Shown here: one piece after another, positions 1-7,700 of the stretch
How the letters are laid out: the number at the start of each line of letters is the position of its first letter
Numbering within the stretch: position 1 is the first letter of the stretch
Origin: Bacillota bacterium
Lineage (GTDB): Bacteria > Bacillota > Clostridia > Caldicoprobacterales > Xylanivirgaceae
Reading direction: 5' to 3'
Assembly (NCBI GenBank): GCA_023621995.1
Contig: JAMOAB010000041.1
Location: 1 to 35,688 of the forward strand
DNA: 35,688 bases
Notes under the pieces: generated by a model
The model's database searches: none
What the model was told of the DNA's origin: nothing
What the model saw: the letters and a program-made list of their open reading frames with translations, nothing else
Made by a program: the position numbers and the translations under genes

Positions 1-108
1 AAGAGGATCGTTTATACATATATGCCGAGATGGAGAATTGAGGAATACTTTCGGTTTAAGAAACAGAGTTTTGGTTTTGAAAATTTAGCACACAAAAAAA
101 GACCTTGA
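1..108 (+). pseudogene. IS4-family transposase, C-terminal fragment
   Basis: The frame open from the left edge gives 35 residues ending at TGA 106-108. It contains YMPRWRIEEYFRFKK, which fits the IS4 signature Y-x2-R-x3-E-x6-K (Y7, R10, E14, K21 of the visible part); E14 would be the catalytic glutamate of the DDE triad. Related transposases continue after FEN with an RVR-type helix and tens more residues, but here the reading runs into a hairpin after FENL and stops. This is seen directly. That the element is truncated and inactive is inferred, since the N-terminal part lies outside the window. Confidence 0.7.
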
Positions 109-130
109 AAATTAGGTCTTTTTCGTGTGC
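88..130. terminator. bidirectional hairpin terminator after transposase remnant
   Basis: Arms 88-105 and 114-130 pair over about 17 bp (GCACAC-A-rich-AGACCT against AGGTCT-T-rich-GTGTGC) with an 8-nt loop. A-rich and T-rich runs inside the arms make it look like an intrinsic terminator readable from both strands. It overlaps the end of the transposase fragment, so it may be what joined or bounded the insertion. Confidence 0.55.
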
Positions 131-280
131 ACAAATAAGCCTAAAGGAGTAGAAAAATATTGTAGTCACATTTTTTAGTAATATTCTTTTATTTTGTTAA
201 CCTTTTTGCATTTTGCAGAAACTCAAGTTTCACCGACTATTAACATAGATAGCCCATTAAAAGTATGTATTGCAAATAAA

Positions 281-313
281 AACAGGCCCATATCCACTGG
301 ATATGGGCCTGTT
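281..313 (-). terminator. intrinsic terminator of the thiamine operon
   Basis: A perfect 15-bp stem (281-295 with 299-313) with a 3-nt loop, GC-rich in the middle. On the minus strand it is followed directly by a T-run (TTTTTATTTGC). It sits 15 bp past the HAD phosphatase stop and should end the thiC-thiD-thiM-thiE-HAD transcript. Confidence 0.85.
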
Positions 314-328
314 ATGTAATAACTTACA

Positions 329-1015
329 TTACATAAGTTCATAAAAGTCCATTATATATAGATCGGCATGTTTTTTTATGTCATCCATCTGATGTCTGGA
401 ATATTCATCATATACTCCAACAACTTTCATACCTGCTTTTTTTGCGCTCATCACTGCCACATATATGTCCTCAAATACTGCACATTCATGGGGGAAAAGA
501 TCTAACTCTTGGGATGTCTTTATATATATATCAGGAAAGCTCTTGTCCTTTTTTATTTCATCTGATGTGGAGATAACATCAAAATAGTGATATATTCTAT
601 TTCGCTTTAGCACTGCCTCTGTATGCTTTCTACTAGAACTAGTGGCAAGTCCTATTTTAACGTCGGTGTTCTTTAAGGTTTCAAGATATTCCTTCACACC
701 TGGCTTTAGCTCTATTTTATTTGCATAGTGATAGTGGGCCATCTCATCCCATTCTTCCATTATCTCATCTACTTCTTCCTCTAAACCGAATCGTTCTTTA
801 AAATATACTGCTACCTCATGGAAGGACATATGCTTAATTTCATCACTTAAATCCTTTGGCATTTCAATTCCCCTCTTTGATAAAAACTCTATATCTATAT
901 CCTCCCATATTCCCATAGAGTCTATAAGAGTTCCATCCATGTCAAATATGGCACCTTTTATTCCTTTAATTTCAATCACCCCATAGTCTTTATTGTAGGG
1001 AGTTAAACCTCGCAA
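329..1015 (-). CDS. HAD-superfamily hydrolase (subfamily IA phosphatase) at end of thi operon
   Basis: 228 residues with the HAD motifs in order: motif I FDMDGTLIDS near residue 24 (nucleophile and acid/base Asp), motif II TSSS near residue 126, a motif III lysine in the KKDKSFPD region, and motif IV FEDIYVAV near residue 180. The helical cap between motifs I and II is the beta-phosphoglucomutase type. The frame opens with TTG at 1015, 26 nt inside thiE; AAGGA lies six bases upstream, and a GTG at 979 is an alternative without a good Shine-Dalgarno. As last gene of a TPP-regulated operon it plausibly removes phosphate from a thiamine-pathway intermediate (thiamine phosphate or HMP phosphate). 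That substrate is inferred from position only; the motifs support just a phosphatase or phosphomutase. Confidence 0.8.
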   Translation of the reverse strand: MRGLTPYNKDYGVIEIKGIKGAIFDMDGTLIDSMGIWEDIDIEFLSKRGIEMPKDLSDEIKHMSFHEVAVYFKERFGLEEEVDEIMEEWDEMAHYHYANKIELKPGVKEYLETLKNTDVKIGLATSSSRKHTEAVLKRNRIYHYFDVISTSDEIKKDKSFPDIYIKTSQELDLFPHECAVFEDIYVAVMSAKKAGMKVVGVYDEYSRHQMDDIKKHADLYIMDFYELM

Positions 1016-1631
1016 GTAGATCCTTAGCAGCTCCCCTTATATCTTCCTTACCTATTATAGCAGATACTACTGCAATACCGTCTATATTTGTGTCCTTGAG
1101 TCTATCTACTGTCTTCTCATTTACTCCCCCTATTGCAACAGTTGCTATATTAACTTCTTGTGTGATCCTCTTTAATTCATCTATGGCCACATAGACTGGA
1201 TTAGCTTTAGTGCTAGTCTCAAACATAGCTCCCACTCCAAGGTAATCTGCACCATCTTTCTCTGCCTTTAGTGCTTCATCCAAATTTCTAGCCGAAACTC
1301 CAAGTATCTTATCTGGACCTAAAAGTTCCCTGGCCTGTTTAGCAGGCAGGTCTTCCTGGCCTATATGAAGTCCTGCAGCATCCACCGCCAAAGCTATGTC
1401 CAATCTATCGTCTATTATAAGGGGGACACCATATTTATCTGTAACCTCTTTTACCCTGCACGCTATATTATAATACTCTAATGTAGATACCTTCTTCTCC
1501 CGAAGCTGCACCAGTGTAACTCCTCCCATGATGGCCTCCTCCACTGCTTCTGTAAGAGTGTTACCTTCTTGCATAAGTTCCCTATCGGTTACCAAGTAAA
1601 GGGTATAATCCACATCTTTTTTACATCTCAT
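990..1631 (-). CDS. thiE: thiamine-phosphate synthase
   Basis: 213 residues, normal length for ThiE, a cytosolic TIM barrel that joins HMP-PP and hydroxyethylthiazole phosphate into thiamine phosphate. Visible signatures: LVQLREKK near residue 40, the Mg/pyrophosphate-binding IIDDRLDIA and GLHIGQEDLP stretch, GVSARNLDEA, GVGAMFETSTK (phosphate-binding T-x-TK loop), VAIGGV, and a C-terminal GIAVVSAI. The ATG at 1631 overlaps the thiM stop by 11 nt and has AGGAGGGG seven bases upstream, inside thiM, so the two are translationally coupled. It is the fourth gene of the TPP-riboswitch operon. Confidence 0.95.
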   Translation of the reverse strand: MRCKKDVDYTLYLVTDRELMQEGNTLTEAVEEAIMGGVTLVQLREKKVSTLEYYNIACRVKEVTDKYGVPLIIDDRLDIALAVDAAGLHIGQEDLPAKQARELLGPDKILGVSARNLDEALKAEKDGADYLGVGAMFETSTKANPVYVAIDELKRITQEVNIATVAIGGVNEKTVDRLKDTNIDGIAVVSAIIGKEDIRGAAKDLLARFNSLQ

Positions 1632-2457
1632 ATACTTTCCCCTCCTTAGCTAGGTCTCCTCCCGTCAGCATGAATACCATATCTAATAGCTTAGCTCTGA
1701 AACTACCACTTCCTATATTGCCTTGCCTTAGACTTCCATATGCCCTCTCCCCTGCTATGCCCATTGACATAATGCCAGCTGTGGTAGCGTTTAAGTAGTC
1801 ATCTGTAACCCCACAAAAACTTCCTATGAGAGAAGTACACATACATCCAGTACCTGTTATTGTAGACAACATCTCATGTCCGTTGCATACATAAAATCCC
1901 TTATCTCCATCTGTTATGACATCTACAGCTCCTGTTATGGCAATGGTACAATTGAGTTTACTGGAGAGATCCCTTGCCATCTTTCCCACCTTTTCCACGT
2001 TCTCCAAACCTGCCATATCCTCTAAAGATGCATCTACACCTTTTGTTGTTCCACCTAAGCCTGCAATAGTCTTTATCTCGGATATATTGCCAGAGAGAAC
2101 TGATATCTCTACCTCATCTATTATTTTGCTAGCAATTTCTGTTCTATAAGTTGTGGCCCCTACTCCAACAGGGTCAAATATCACAGGAATACCAAGCTCG
2201 TTGGCCTTCTTGCCTGCCACGAGCATGGATTTTACCGTCCTCTCATTTAAAGTACCTAGATTAAGGACCAATGCATTTGCAATGGATACCATATCTTCTA
2301 CCTCGTGTATCTCATCGGCCATCACAGGAGAGGCACCGATTGCCAACACTATATTGGCACAGTCATTTACAGTCACATAATTTGTAATATGATGTACAAG
2401 TGGTCTCTTTTCCCTTACTCCATACAATAGATTTGATAATTCCTGTTTTATACTCAT
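1621..2457 (-). CDS. thiM: hydroxyethylthiazole kinase
   Basis: 278 residues. ThiM phosphorylates salvaged 4-methyl-5-(2-hydroxyethyl)thiazole. Seen: RPLVHHITNYVTVNDCAN near the start, ALVLNLGTL, PVIFDPVGVGAT, SGNISEI and the ATP-site motif ITGTGCMCTS with the conserved Cys. A frame opening at GTG 2475 is longer, but its first codons contain AAGGAG, the Shine-Dalgarno for ATG 2457 nine bases downstream, so ATG 2457 is chosen. It starts 20 bp after thiD. Its presence, without thiG/thiS/thiF/thiH in the window, suggests thiazole salvage supplies the second half of the vitamin. Confidence 0.95.
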   Translation of the reverse strand: MSIKQELSNLLYGVREKRPLVHHITNYVTVNDCANIVLAIGASPVMADEIHEVEDMVSIANALVLNLGTLNERTVKSMLVAGKKANELGIPVIFDPVGVGATTYRTEIASKIIDEVEISVLSGNISEIKTIAGLGGTTKGVDASLEDMAGLENVEKVGKMARDLSSKLNCTIAITGAVDVITDGDKGFYVCNGHEMLSTITGTGCMCTSLIGSFCGVTDDYLNATTAGIMSMGIAGERAYGSLRQGNIGSGSFRAKLLDMVFMLTGGDLAKEGKVYEM

Positions 2458-2477
2458 ATTCTCTATCTCCTTCACTA

Positions 2478-3278
2478 CTAAAACATTCCTGCATTCTTGT
2501 ATAATCTATAAAAATGATTTGTAGGACCTGCTCCTTTGCCTATCTCAAGCGAGTGGGCTATTACATCATCTATATAATCCTTTGCCTCAGATACCGCCCC
2601 TTTTATATCCATACCCAGCGCTAGGTTAGACGCTATTGCCGACGAAAGTGTACAGCCTGTCCCATGGGTGTTCTTGGTCTGTATTTTAGGTGATCTATAG
2701 TGGATAAATTCATCTCCATCAAATAGGACATCTATGGCATCCCCTTCTAAGTGTCCTCCTGTTATCAATACATTTTTAGCACCCATCCCAAATATGGACT
2801 TGGCAGCTTCCTCCATATGGCCAACATCCTCTATTGTCTTACCTGTGATCTTCTCTGCTTCTGGAATATTAGGAGTCACTACAGTAGCTATGGGCAGTAA
2901 TTCTCTAATCAGTGTCTCTACAGACTCTGGATTTAATAGATCATATCCACTCTTTGATACCATTACAGTATCTAAAACTATAAACTTAGGCTTATAAATT
3001 CTTAGTCTATTGGCAATTGTTAGAATACTCTCTGCCTGTGATACCATACCTATCTTTACTACATCCACATTAATATCCTTAAATATGGCATCTATCTGTT
3101 TCTCTATAATATCTGAATCTATATCCTGTACTGCAATTACTTCCTGCGTATTTTGGGCCGTCACCGCCACTATGACACTCATACCAAATAGTCCATGGGC
3201 AGAAAAGGTCTTTAAGTCGGCCTGAATTCCTGCCCCACCACTGCTATCAGACCCTGCAATTGTAAGTGCCGTTTTCAT
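2478..3278 (-). CDS. thiD: hydroxymethylpyrimidine / phosphomethylpyrimidine kinase
   Basis: 266 residues, ribokinase-like fold. ThiD carries out the two phosphorylations HMP to HMP-P to HMP-PP. Visible: N-terminal [20 protein letters not shown], the substrate loop [31 protein letters not shown] and the anion-hole motif [13 protein letters not shown] near residue 210. The ATG overlaps the thiC stop in an ATGA, so translation is coupled to ThiC, which supplies its substrate. No ThiE fusion is present; thiE is separate two genes downstream. Confidence 0.95.
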   Translation of the reverse strand: MKTALTIAGSDSSGGAGIQADLKTFSAHGLFGMSVIVAVTAQNTQEVIAVQDIDSDIIEKQIDAIFKDINVDVVKIGMVSQAESILTIANRLRIYKPKFIVLDTVMVSKSGYDLLNPESVETLIRELLPIATVVTPNIPEAEKITGKTIEDVGHMEEAAKSIFGMGAKNVLITGGHLEGDAIDVLFDGDEFIHYRSPKIQTKNTHGTGCTLSSAIASNLALGMDIKGAVSEAKDYIDDVIAHSLEIGKGAGPTNHFYRLYKNAGMF

Positions 3279-4576
3279 AGTACATCCACCTCCTTACCTT
3301 CCATAGCTCTGTTCATATTCCTAACCGCACACATCTTTCCACACATTGTACATGAATCGGAAAGCTCCGGCATAGAACTCTCCCTATATTCTCTAGCCTT
3401 TTTAGTATCTATGGCAAGCTCAAACATCTTCTCCCAATCTAGCTTCTGCCTTGCCCTGCTCATCTCATCGTCCCAATCTTGGGCACCTACTATTCCCTTG
3501 GCAATATCACCTGCATGGGCTGCAATCTTAGTGGCTATAATCCCCTCCTTCATATCGTCTATGTCTGGAAGCCTCAGATGCTCTGCCGGTGTCACATAGC
3601 AAAGGAAGTCTGCACCACTGGCAGAGGCTACAGCCCCGCCTATAGCACTAGTTATATGGTCATAACCCGGTGCTATATCTGTCACAATAGGGCCAAGTAC
3701 ATAAAAGGGTGCTCCACTGCAAAGTTTTTTCTCAAGGAGGACATTTGCAGGTATCTCATTTAATGGCATATGTCCTGGTCCTTCTATCATCACCTGTACT
3801 TTTTTATCCCATGCCCTTCTAGTAAGTTCACCTAAAACTATGAGCTCTTCTATCTGGCTTGCATCAGTTGCATCCTTTATACTGCCCGGCCTACATGCAT
3901 CTCCAAGACTTATGGTCACGTCATATTCTGCACATATATCTAATATCTCATCAAAATATTCATAGAAGGGATTCTCTCTATTATTGGCCTCCATCCATGC
4001 ATATACAAGTGATCCTCCCCTAGACACTATATTGGTCAGCCTCTTATTATTTTTAAAAGTATTTACAGTCTGTCTATTAAGTCCACAATGAATTGTAATA
4101 AAATCTACTCCATCTTCAGCATGTACCTCTATGACCTCTAAAAACTGCCTAGGTGTAATGTCTTTAAGTTCCCTGTCATGAAATCCCATAGCATCGTATA
4201 CAGGTACTGTACCCACCATGGCCTTAGACATAGCTATGAGTCTTCTTCTAAACTCCTGCGTCTTTCCAAATGAACTCAAGTCCATTATTGCCTCTGCTTT
4301 CATCTCAATGGCCTTTTCTACCTTCTCAAGCTCCATATCTATATCATTACAATCCCTTGACACACCTAAATTTACATTTATCTTAGTCCTCAGCCCCTCT
4401 CCTATTCCCTCTGGATCTAAACTCTTATGATTTTTGTTGGCAGGTATTATTATCTTTCCCTCTGCCATCTTTTCCATGAGTTTATGAATGTCCATGTTCT
4501 CCTTCTTTGCAACTACTTCCATCTCTTTGGTCACAATACCCTTTTGAGCTGCATCCATCTGAGTTGTATACTTCAT
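3275..4576 (-). CDS. thiC: phosphomethylpyrimidine synthase (radical SAM), short form
   Basis: 433 residues from ATG 4576, which has AGAGGAG about ten bases upstream; the longer open frame to 4639 has no Shine-Dalgarno and enters the leader. ThiC rearranges aminoimidazole ribotide into HMP-P using a 4Fe-4S cluster and SAM. Seen: [15 protein letters not shown] at the start, the [10 protein letters not shown] region, [57 protein letters not shown] and a C-terminal cluster motif CTMCGKMC. The length matches the short bacterial/archaeal form, without the long N-terminal domain of the E. coli type. The cysteine spacing reads CX2CX3C rather than the CX2CX4C quoted for longer ThiC. First gene of the operon, directly under TPP control. 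Confidence 0.95.
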   Translation of the reverse strand: MKYTTQMDAAQKGIVTKEMEVVAKKENMDIHKLMEKMAEGKIIIPANKNHKSLDPEGIGEGLRTKINVNLGVSRDCNDIDMELEKVEKAIEMKAEAIMDLSSFGKTQEFRRRLIAMSKAMVGTVPVYDAMGFHDRELKDITPRQFLEVIEVHAEDGVDFITIHCGLNRQTVNTFKNNKRLTNIVSRGGSLVYAWMEANNRENPFYEYFDEILDICAEYDVTISLGDACRPGSIKDATDASQIEELIVLGELTRRAWDKKVQVMIEGPGHMPLNEIPANVLLEKKLCSGAPFYVLGPIVTDIAPGYDHITSAIGGAVASASGADFLCYVTPAEHLRLPDIDDMKEGIIATKIAAHAGDIAKGIVGAQDWDDEMSRARQKLDWEKMFELAIDTKKAREYRESSMPELSDSCTMCGKMCAVRNMNRAMEGKEVDVL

Positions 4577-4708
4577 AAATTCTATACTCCTCTCTAAGAT
4601 AAAGACTTTAATTGATATGCTAATTTGATAACTGATCAAGCCTACAGAATCTAGACTTGACTAACATTGACTACTTAGGCAAGCATATGTTGACATGTAT
4701 AAATAAAA

Positions 4709-4730
4709 ATGCTTACCCGAAGGTAAGCAT
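4709..4730 (-). terminator. riboswitch-controlled intrinsic terminator with UUCG loop
   Basis: On the minus strand ATGCTTACC-TTCG-GGTAAGCAT forms a 9-bp stem closed by a UUCG tetraloop, followed by TTTTATTTATA. It lies between the TPP aptamer and thiC, the expected expression platform for turning the operon off when TPP is bound. Confidence 0.85.
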
Positions 4731-4763
4731 ATATTCAAAGATATGTCAATCTAAAATATTTGC
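4727..4763 (-). promoter_or_regulatory. predicted antiterminator pairing of the TPP switch
   Basis: GCAAATATT (minus strand, 4763-4755) closes the aptamer P1 helix. It can instead pair, 8 of 9 bases, with AATATATGC (4735-4727), whose last four bases form the 5' arm of the UUCG terminator. The two structures exclude each other: with TPP, P1 forms and the terminator folds; without TPP, the antiterminator forms. The complementarity is seen; the switching is inferred from the known mechanism of this class. Confidence 0.55.
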
Positions 4764-4845
4764 TCCCTACGGTAGTCTTAACTACATCAGGTTCCAAGGG
4801 TTAGGTTTTACCTTCTCAGCCAAATGGCACCCCTGCAAAATACAT
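4757..4845 (-). promoter_or_regulatory. TPP (THI-box) riboswitch aptamer
   Basis: The minus strand carries the core landmarks in order: GGGGTGCC, GGCTGAGAAGG (the CUGAGA motif), ACCCTTGGAACCTGATG, a small hairpin GTAG-TTAAGA-CTAC, then CGTAGGGAGC. These match the conserved TPP aptamer, with J3-2, the GAACCUGAU strand and the GUAGGGA closing strand all present. TTTTGC and GCAAAT form P1. It precedes thiC, so it controls the whole operon. Confidence 0.95.
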
Positions 4846-4870
4846 ATATATTAACTTGTCTACGTATATA

Positions 4871-4899
4871 ATTATAAACCATATTCATAAATTTTGCAA
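4871..4899 (-). promoter_or_regulatory. sigma-A promoter of the thiamine operon
   Basis: Minus strand: -35 TTGCAA (4899-4894), a 17-bp spacer, -10 TATAAT (4876-4871). Transcription would start near 4864, about 20-25 nt ahead of the TPP aptamer. The -35 lies only 15 bp past the stop of the GNAT gene transcribed in the same direction. Confidence 0.75.
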
Positions 4900-4913
4900 A
4901 AACTAATCAAAGT

Positions 4914-5450
4914 TCATGTCATCTTTTTATATTCATCACGCAATATACCCATTACATATTCATCATGGTACTTTCCGTCCCTATAAAGTTCCTGCCTCAA
5001 TACTCCTTCGACTGTAAATCCACATTTTTTATAGCTCTTTATAGCCCGCTCATTGAAAGCATATACATGGAGCTTTATCTTGTTTATATTCATCTGTTCA
5101 AATATAAATTTCATAAGAACCTTCATTGCATCAGTGCCATAACCCTTGCCCCAATAGTCTTTATCCCCTATAAATATACCAACAGTTGCTACTTTGTTCT
5201 TCCAATCTAGCCTATTTATACCGCAGCCCCCTATGTATTTCTCGTCTTCTAGGGTTTCAATTGCGAAGTTATATGTGTCATGAAAGGCTGAAATATTTTG
5301 AAACCACTTATACTCATCTTCTAAAGTCAGAGGATAAGGGACACCTGGCATTAACAGTTTCTTAACCTCTGCATCGTTTATATAGGATAGGGCAAGTTCT
5401 ATATCCTCTTCCCTATATTCCCTCAGTCTAATCTTTTTTCCCGTATACAC
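4914..5450 (-). CDS. GNAT acetyltransferase, RimJ/RimL type
   Basis: 178 residues starting at GTG 5450, which has GAGGTGAT six bases upstream. A longer frame reaches 5564 but would need an ATG upstream of the predicted transcription start. The protein has the RimL-like layout: IRLREYREEDIELAL at the start, GGCGINRLDWKNKVATVGIFI (strands beta3-beta4), the acetyl-CoA pyrophosphate loop YWGKGYGTDAM near residue 112, and the family ending NERAIKSYKKCGF-VEGVLRQ-YRDGKYHDEYVMGIL. Such enzymes acetylate protein N-termini, ribosomal proteins or small amines; the substrate cannot be deduced. It is monocistronic, ending just before the thi promoter. Confidence 0.85.
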   Translation of the reverse strand: MYTGKKIRLREYREEDIELALSYINDAEVKKLLMPGVPYPLTLEDEYKWFQNISAFHDTYNFAIETLEDEKYIGGCGINRLDWKNKVATVGIFIGDKDYWGKGYGTDAMKVLMKFIFEQMNINKIKLHVYAFNERAIKSYKKCGFTVEGVLRQELYRDGKYHDEYVMGILRDEYKKMT

Positions 5451-5519
5451 TAATATCACCTCACAGAATATTAAGAATTGCATTAACATGTGTTTAAATG
5501 GCAATTGTCTATTTTTAGT

Positions 5520-5525
5520 ATTATA
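5520..5525 (-). promoter_or_regulatory. extended -10 promoter for the RimJ/RimL-type GNAT gene
   Basis: Minus strand TGGTATAAT gives a consensus -10 (5525-5520) with a TGn extension. No good -35 is seen 17 bp upstream (TAGTTT), as is common for extended -10 promoters. Start near 5513 leaves a leader of about 60 nt before GTG 5450. Confidence 0.5.
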
Positions 5526-5562
5526 CCATAGGGATGGTATATAAACTATAAGATAGTATCTC

Positions 5563-5593
5563 AAATTCCCATATTTCCCTAGTACGGGAATTT
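5563..5593. repeat. inverted repeat in the divergent intergenic region
   Basis: AAATTCCC (5563-5570) and GGGAATTT (5586-5593) form a perfect 8-bp inverted repeat spaced by 15 bp. It lies between the minus-strand extended -10 promoter and the plus-strand -10 elements (TATAAT at 5613 and 5626). It could be an operator shared by the two divergent acetyltransferase genes; no regulator gene is adjacent. Confidence 0.35.
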
Positions 5594-5668
5594 GCCCATA
5601 AATTTAAAGAAGTATAATATGGTATTATAATATAGAAAAACAATACATGGTAGAAAGGAATGATATAT

Positions 5669-6178
5669 TTGGACAAAGTAATTGATACTAAAATAGAAGA
5701 TTTTAAGCTAAGGTTTGCCAATAAAAATGATGTTCCACTTATATTGTCGTTTATAAAAGAACTGGCAGCCTATGAAAAAATGGAAGATGAAGTTGTTGCC
5801 TCTGAGGATATATTGATGCAATCTCTATTTAAACGCAAGGCAGCCGAGACTATAATTGGTGAATATAAGGGGGAACCAGTTGGTTTTGTAGTATTTTTTC
5901 ACAACTTTTCCACATTCTTAGGTAAACCAGGGCTATATATAGAAGACATATATGTAAAACCTGAAATGAGGGGAAAAGGATTTGGCAAAACCATGTTCCT
6001 ATTTATGGCAAAGCTAGCTGTAGAGAGAGATTGTGGTCGAATGGATTGGTCTTGTCTTGACTGGAATGAACCTTCCATAGACTTTTATAAGAGCATGGGA
6101 GCTGTAGCCATGGACGAATGGACCATATATAGGATACATGGTGACACACTAAAGGATTTAAGTAACCAATTTAAATAG
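5669..6178 (+). CDS. GNAT acetyltransferase, spermidine/diamine acetyltransferase-like
   Basis: 169 residues from TTG 5669, nine bases after GAAAGGA. An ATG at 5660 almost touches that Shine-Dalgarno and is unlikely. The order is LRFANKNDVPLILSFIKELAAYEK, GFVVFFHNFSTFLGKPGLYIEDIYV, the acetyl-CoA loop MRGKGFGKTMF near residue 101, then RMDWSCLDWNEPSIDFYKSMGA and MDEWTIYRI. This pattern (GLYIEDIYV and DWNEPSIDFYKSMGA) is characteristic of the SSAT-like branch that acetylates polyamines or related amines. Substrate assignment is by family resemblance. TATAAT boxes at 5613 and 5626 are candidate -10 elements. Confidence 0.85.
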   Translation: MDKVIDTKIEDFKLRFANKNDVPLILSFIKELAAYEKMEDEVVASEDILMQSLFKRKAAETIIGEYKGEPVGFVVFFHNFSTFLGKPGLYIEDIYVKPEMRGKGFGKTMFLFMAKLAVERDCGRMDWSCLDWNEPSIDFYKSMGAVAMDEWTIYRIHGDTLKDLSNQFK

Positions 6179-6271
6179 TTAATTTTTTATATTAAATCTT
6201 ATCAATTCTCCTTATTTTTATAGCCACTCTAATATATAATATAGAAGAGTATATATATGTGGGAGGACTAT

Positions 6272-6760
6272 ATGAGATTTTTAGTTAAACAGAAAGTCTT
6301 TACATTGGGAGATAACTTTACTATAAAGGACGATGCTGGAATCGACCGTTTTATAGTCAGAGGACAAATTTTCACCTTGGGAAATAAACTTAGAATATAT
6401 GATATGGCAGGTCAAGAACTCATATTTATAGAACAAAAGTTATTCCGTTTTTTGCCTGAATATACCATATATTATCTGGGCAGTCCCATGGCTACCGTAA
6501 AAAAGGAGTTTACCTTCTTTAAACCAAAATTTGAAATCTACAGTGATCGATATAACTATAGTATTGTGGGAAATTTCTGGGCAATGGATTTTACAATAAG
6601 AGAAGATGGCAGGGATATTGCATATATCTCAAAAAGATGGATATCCTGGGGAGATACCTACGCAGTAGATATATTAGAAGATGAAAACCAAGCTTTCATA
6701 CTAGCTTTAGTTATTGTACTCGATCAAGTACTACATGACAATAATCATAATAATAGTTGA
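6272..6760 (+). CDS. LURP-one-related (YxjI-like) beta-barrel protein
   Basis: 162 residues from ATG 6272, five bases after GGGAGG; an in-frame ATG at 6257 lies upstream of that site and is rejected. The sequence is a run of short strands with the tubby-like LURP-one pattern: MRFLVKQKVFTLGDNFTIKDDAG, VRGQIFTLGNKLRIYDMAGQEL, IEQKLFRFLPEYTIY, VKKEFTFFKPKFEI, then VGNFWAMDFTI. A C-terminal hydrophobic helix QAFILALVIVLDQV follows. No signal peptide or classical membrane helix is seen, so it is probably cytosolic. The biochemical role of bacterial members is unknown. It stands alone, with a hairpin over its stop codon. Confidence 0.75.
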   Translation: MRFLVKQKVFTLGDNFTIKDDAGIDRFIVRGQIFTLGNKLRIYDMAGQELIFIEQKLFRFLPEYTIYYLGSPMATVKKEFTFFKPKFEIYSDRYNYSIVGNFWAMDFTIREDGRDIAYISKRWISWGDTYAVDILEDENQAFILALVIVLDQVLHDNNHNNS

Positions 6761-6788
6761 TGGGAGAAAAGTCTATATTTCTCCCATC
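6759..6788 (+). terminator. hairpin at end of the LURP-one gene
   Basis: A perfect 11-bp stem, GATGGGAGAAA (6759-6769) with TTTCTCCCATC (6778-6788), and an 8-nt loop. It begins within the stop codon of the LURP-one gene. A T-tract after the stem is lacking, so termination strength is doubtful. The remaining 231 bp to 7019 hold no recognisable gene. Confidence 0.5.
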
Positions 6789-7019
6789 TCACAATCACAT
6801 CTAACCATTCAAAAGATTATCTACATTGTTTAGAATATTTCTACAGCTCTACCCAATAGCCATGGAAGGACAGGCATTTAAACCCATACAATATTATCTA
6901 TTTTTTTGGCAAAAATTAATAATCATACATCTAAAAACACAAATTGTCTAGCGTTTAGGATAAATTTCTGCCCTTAATGGAATTATAGTATAGAGGAAAC
7001 GGAAAAAGGAGGTTCTTTT

Positions 7020-7700
7020 ATGCTAAACGTCTTTGTACGCTCACTAGTACTATATATAGTAGTGGTTATAGTCATGCGTATCATGGGTAAAAGGCAAATA
7101 GGCCAACTTCAGCCCTTTGAGCTTGTAATTGCCATAATGATAGCAGAGCTTGCAGCCATTCCCATGCAAGATGTAGGTATTCCACTGATAAATGGAATTG
7201 TGCCCATGCTAGCCCTCCTCTTTGCCCAGCTCGTCATATCATATGCTTCACTTAAAAGTGAAAGGATAAGGGAGTTTGTATGTGGCTCACCCAGTATTGT
7301 AATCGAAAACGGCAAGATAAACGAGAAGGAATTAAAACGTCTTAGATATAATTTAAATGACCTACTAGAACAACTAAGAAGTAAGGATGTACCCAATGTC
7401 TCAGACGTGGAGTTTGCCATACTAGAAACAGGGGGACAGTTAAATGTCATACCCAAGTCTCAAAAAAGGCCGGTAACGCCTGAAGATCTGCAAATTTCCA
7501 CTGAATATGAAGCTATCCCTATAACACTTATAATGGATGGTCACATCCAACATAAAAATCTCATAAAGGCAAAGCTGGATATCTCTTGGCTAAATAGCCA
7601 ATTACGAATACAAAATCTAGAGGCTAGAGATGTATTTTTTGCCTATATAGATAGTCTTGGAAATCTCTATATCCAACCTAAGGAGGGAAGACAACTATGA
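7020..7700 (+). CDS. DUF421 membrane protein (YetF/YrbG type)
   Basis: 226 residues with AAAGGAGG seven bases before ATG 7020. Three N-terminal hydrophobic helices (about residues 4-20, 33-50, 56-75) contain the family hallmark MRIMGKRQIGQLQPFELVIAIMIAELAAIPMQD. They are followed by a soluble region with SPSIVIENGKINEKELKRLRYNLNDLLEQLR and VEFAILETGGQLNVIPK. DUF421 proteins are common in spore formers, and some relatives (YetF, 2Duf) are in the spore inner membrane and affect germination or resistance. The gene overlaps the DUF4363 partner by 4 bp (ATGA), an arrangement frequently seen for this pair. Function here is unknown. Confidence 0.85.
   Translation: MLNVFVRSLVLYIVVVIVMRIMGKRQIGQLQPFELVIAIMIAELAAIPMQDVGIPLINGIVPMLALLFAQLVISYASLKSERIREFVCGSPSIVIENGKINEKELKRLRYNLNDLLEQLRSKDVPNVSDVEFAILETGGQLNVIPKSQKRPVTPEDLQISTEYEAIPITLIMDGHIQHKNLIKAKLDISWLNSQLRIQNLEARDVFFAYIDSLGNLYIQPKEGRQL

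Noticed and set aside
4657-4854. 65-residue plus-strand open frame
   Set aside because: It runs antisense through the TPP riboswitch and its terminator, has no ribosome binding site and no protein-like pattern.
5521-5721. 66-residue minus-strand open frame
   Set aside because: It covers the divergent promoter region and the start of the plus-strand GNAT, has no ribosome binding site and a non-protein-like composition.
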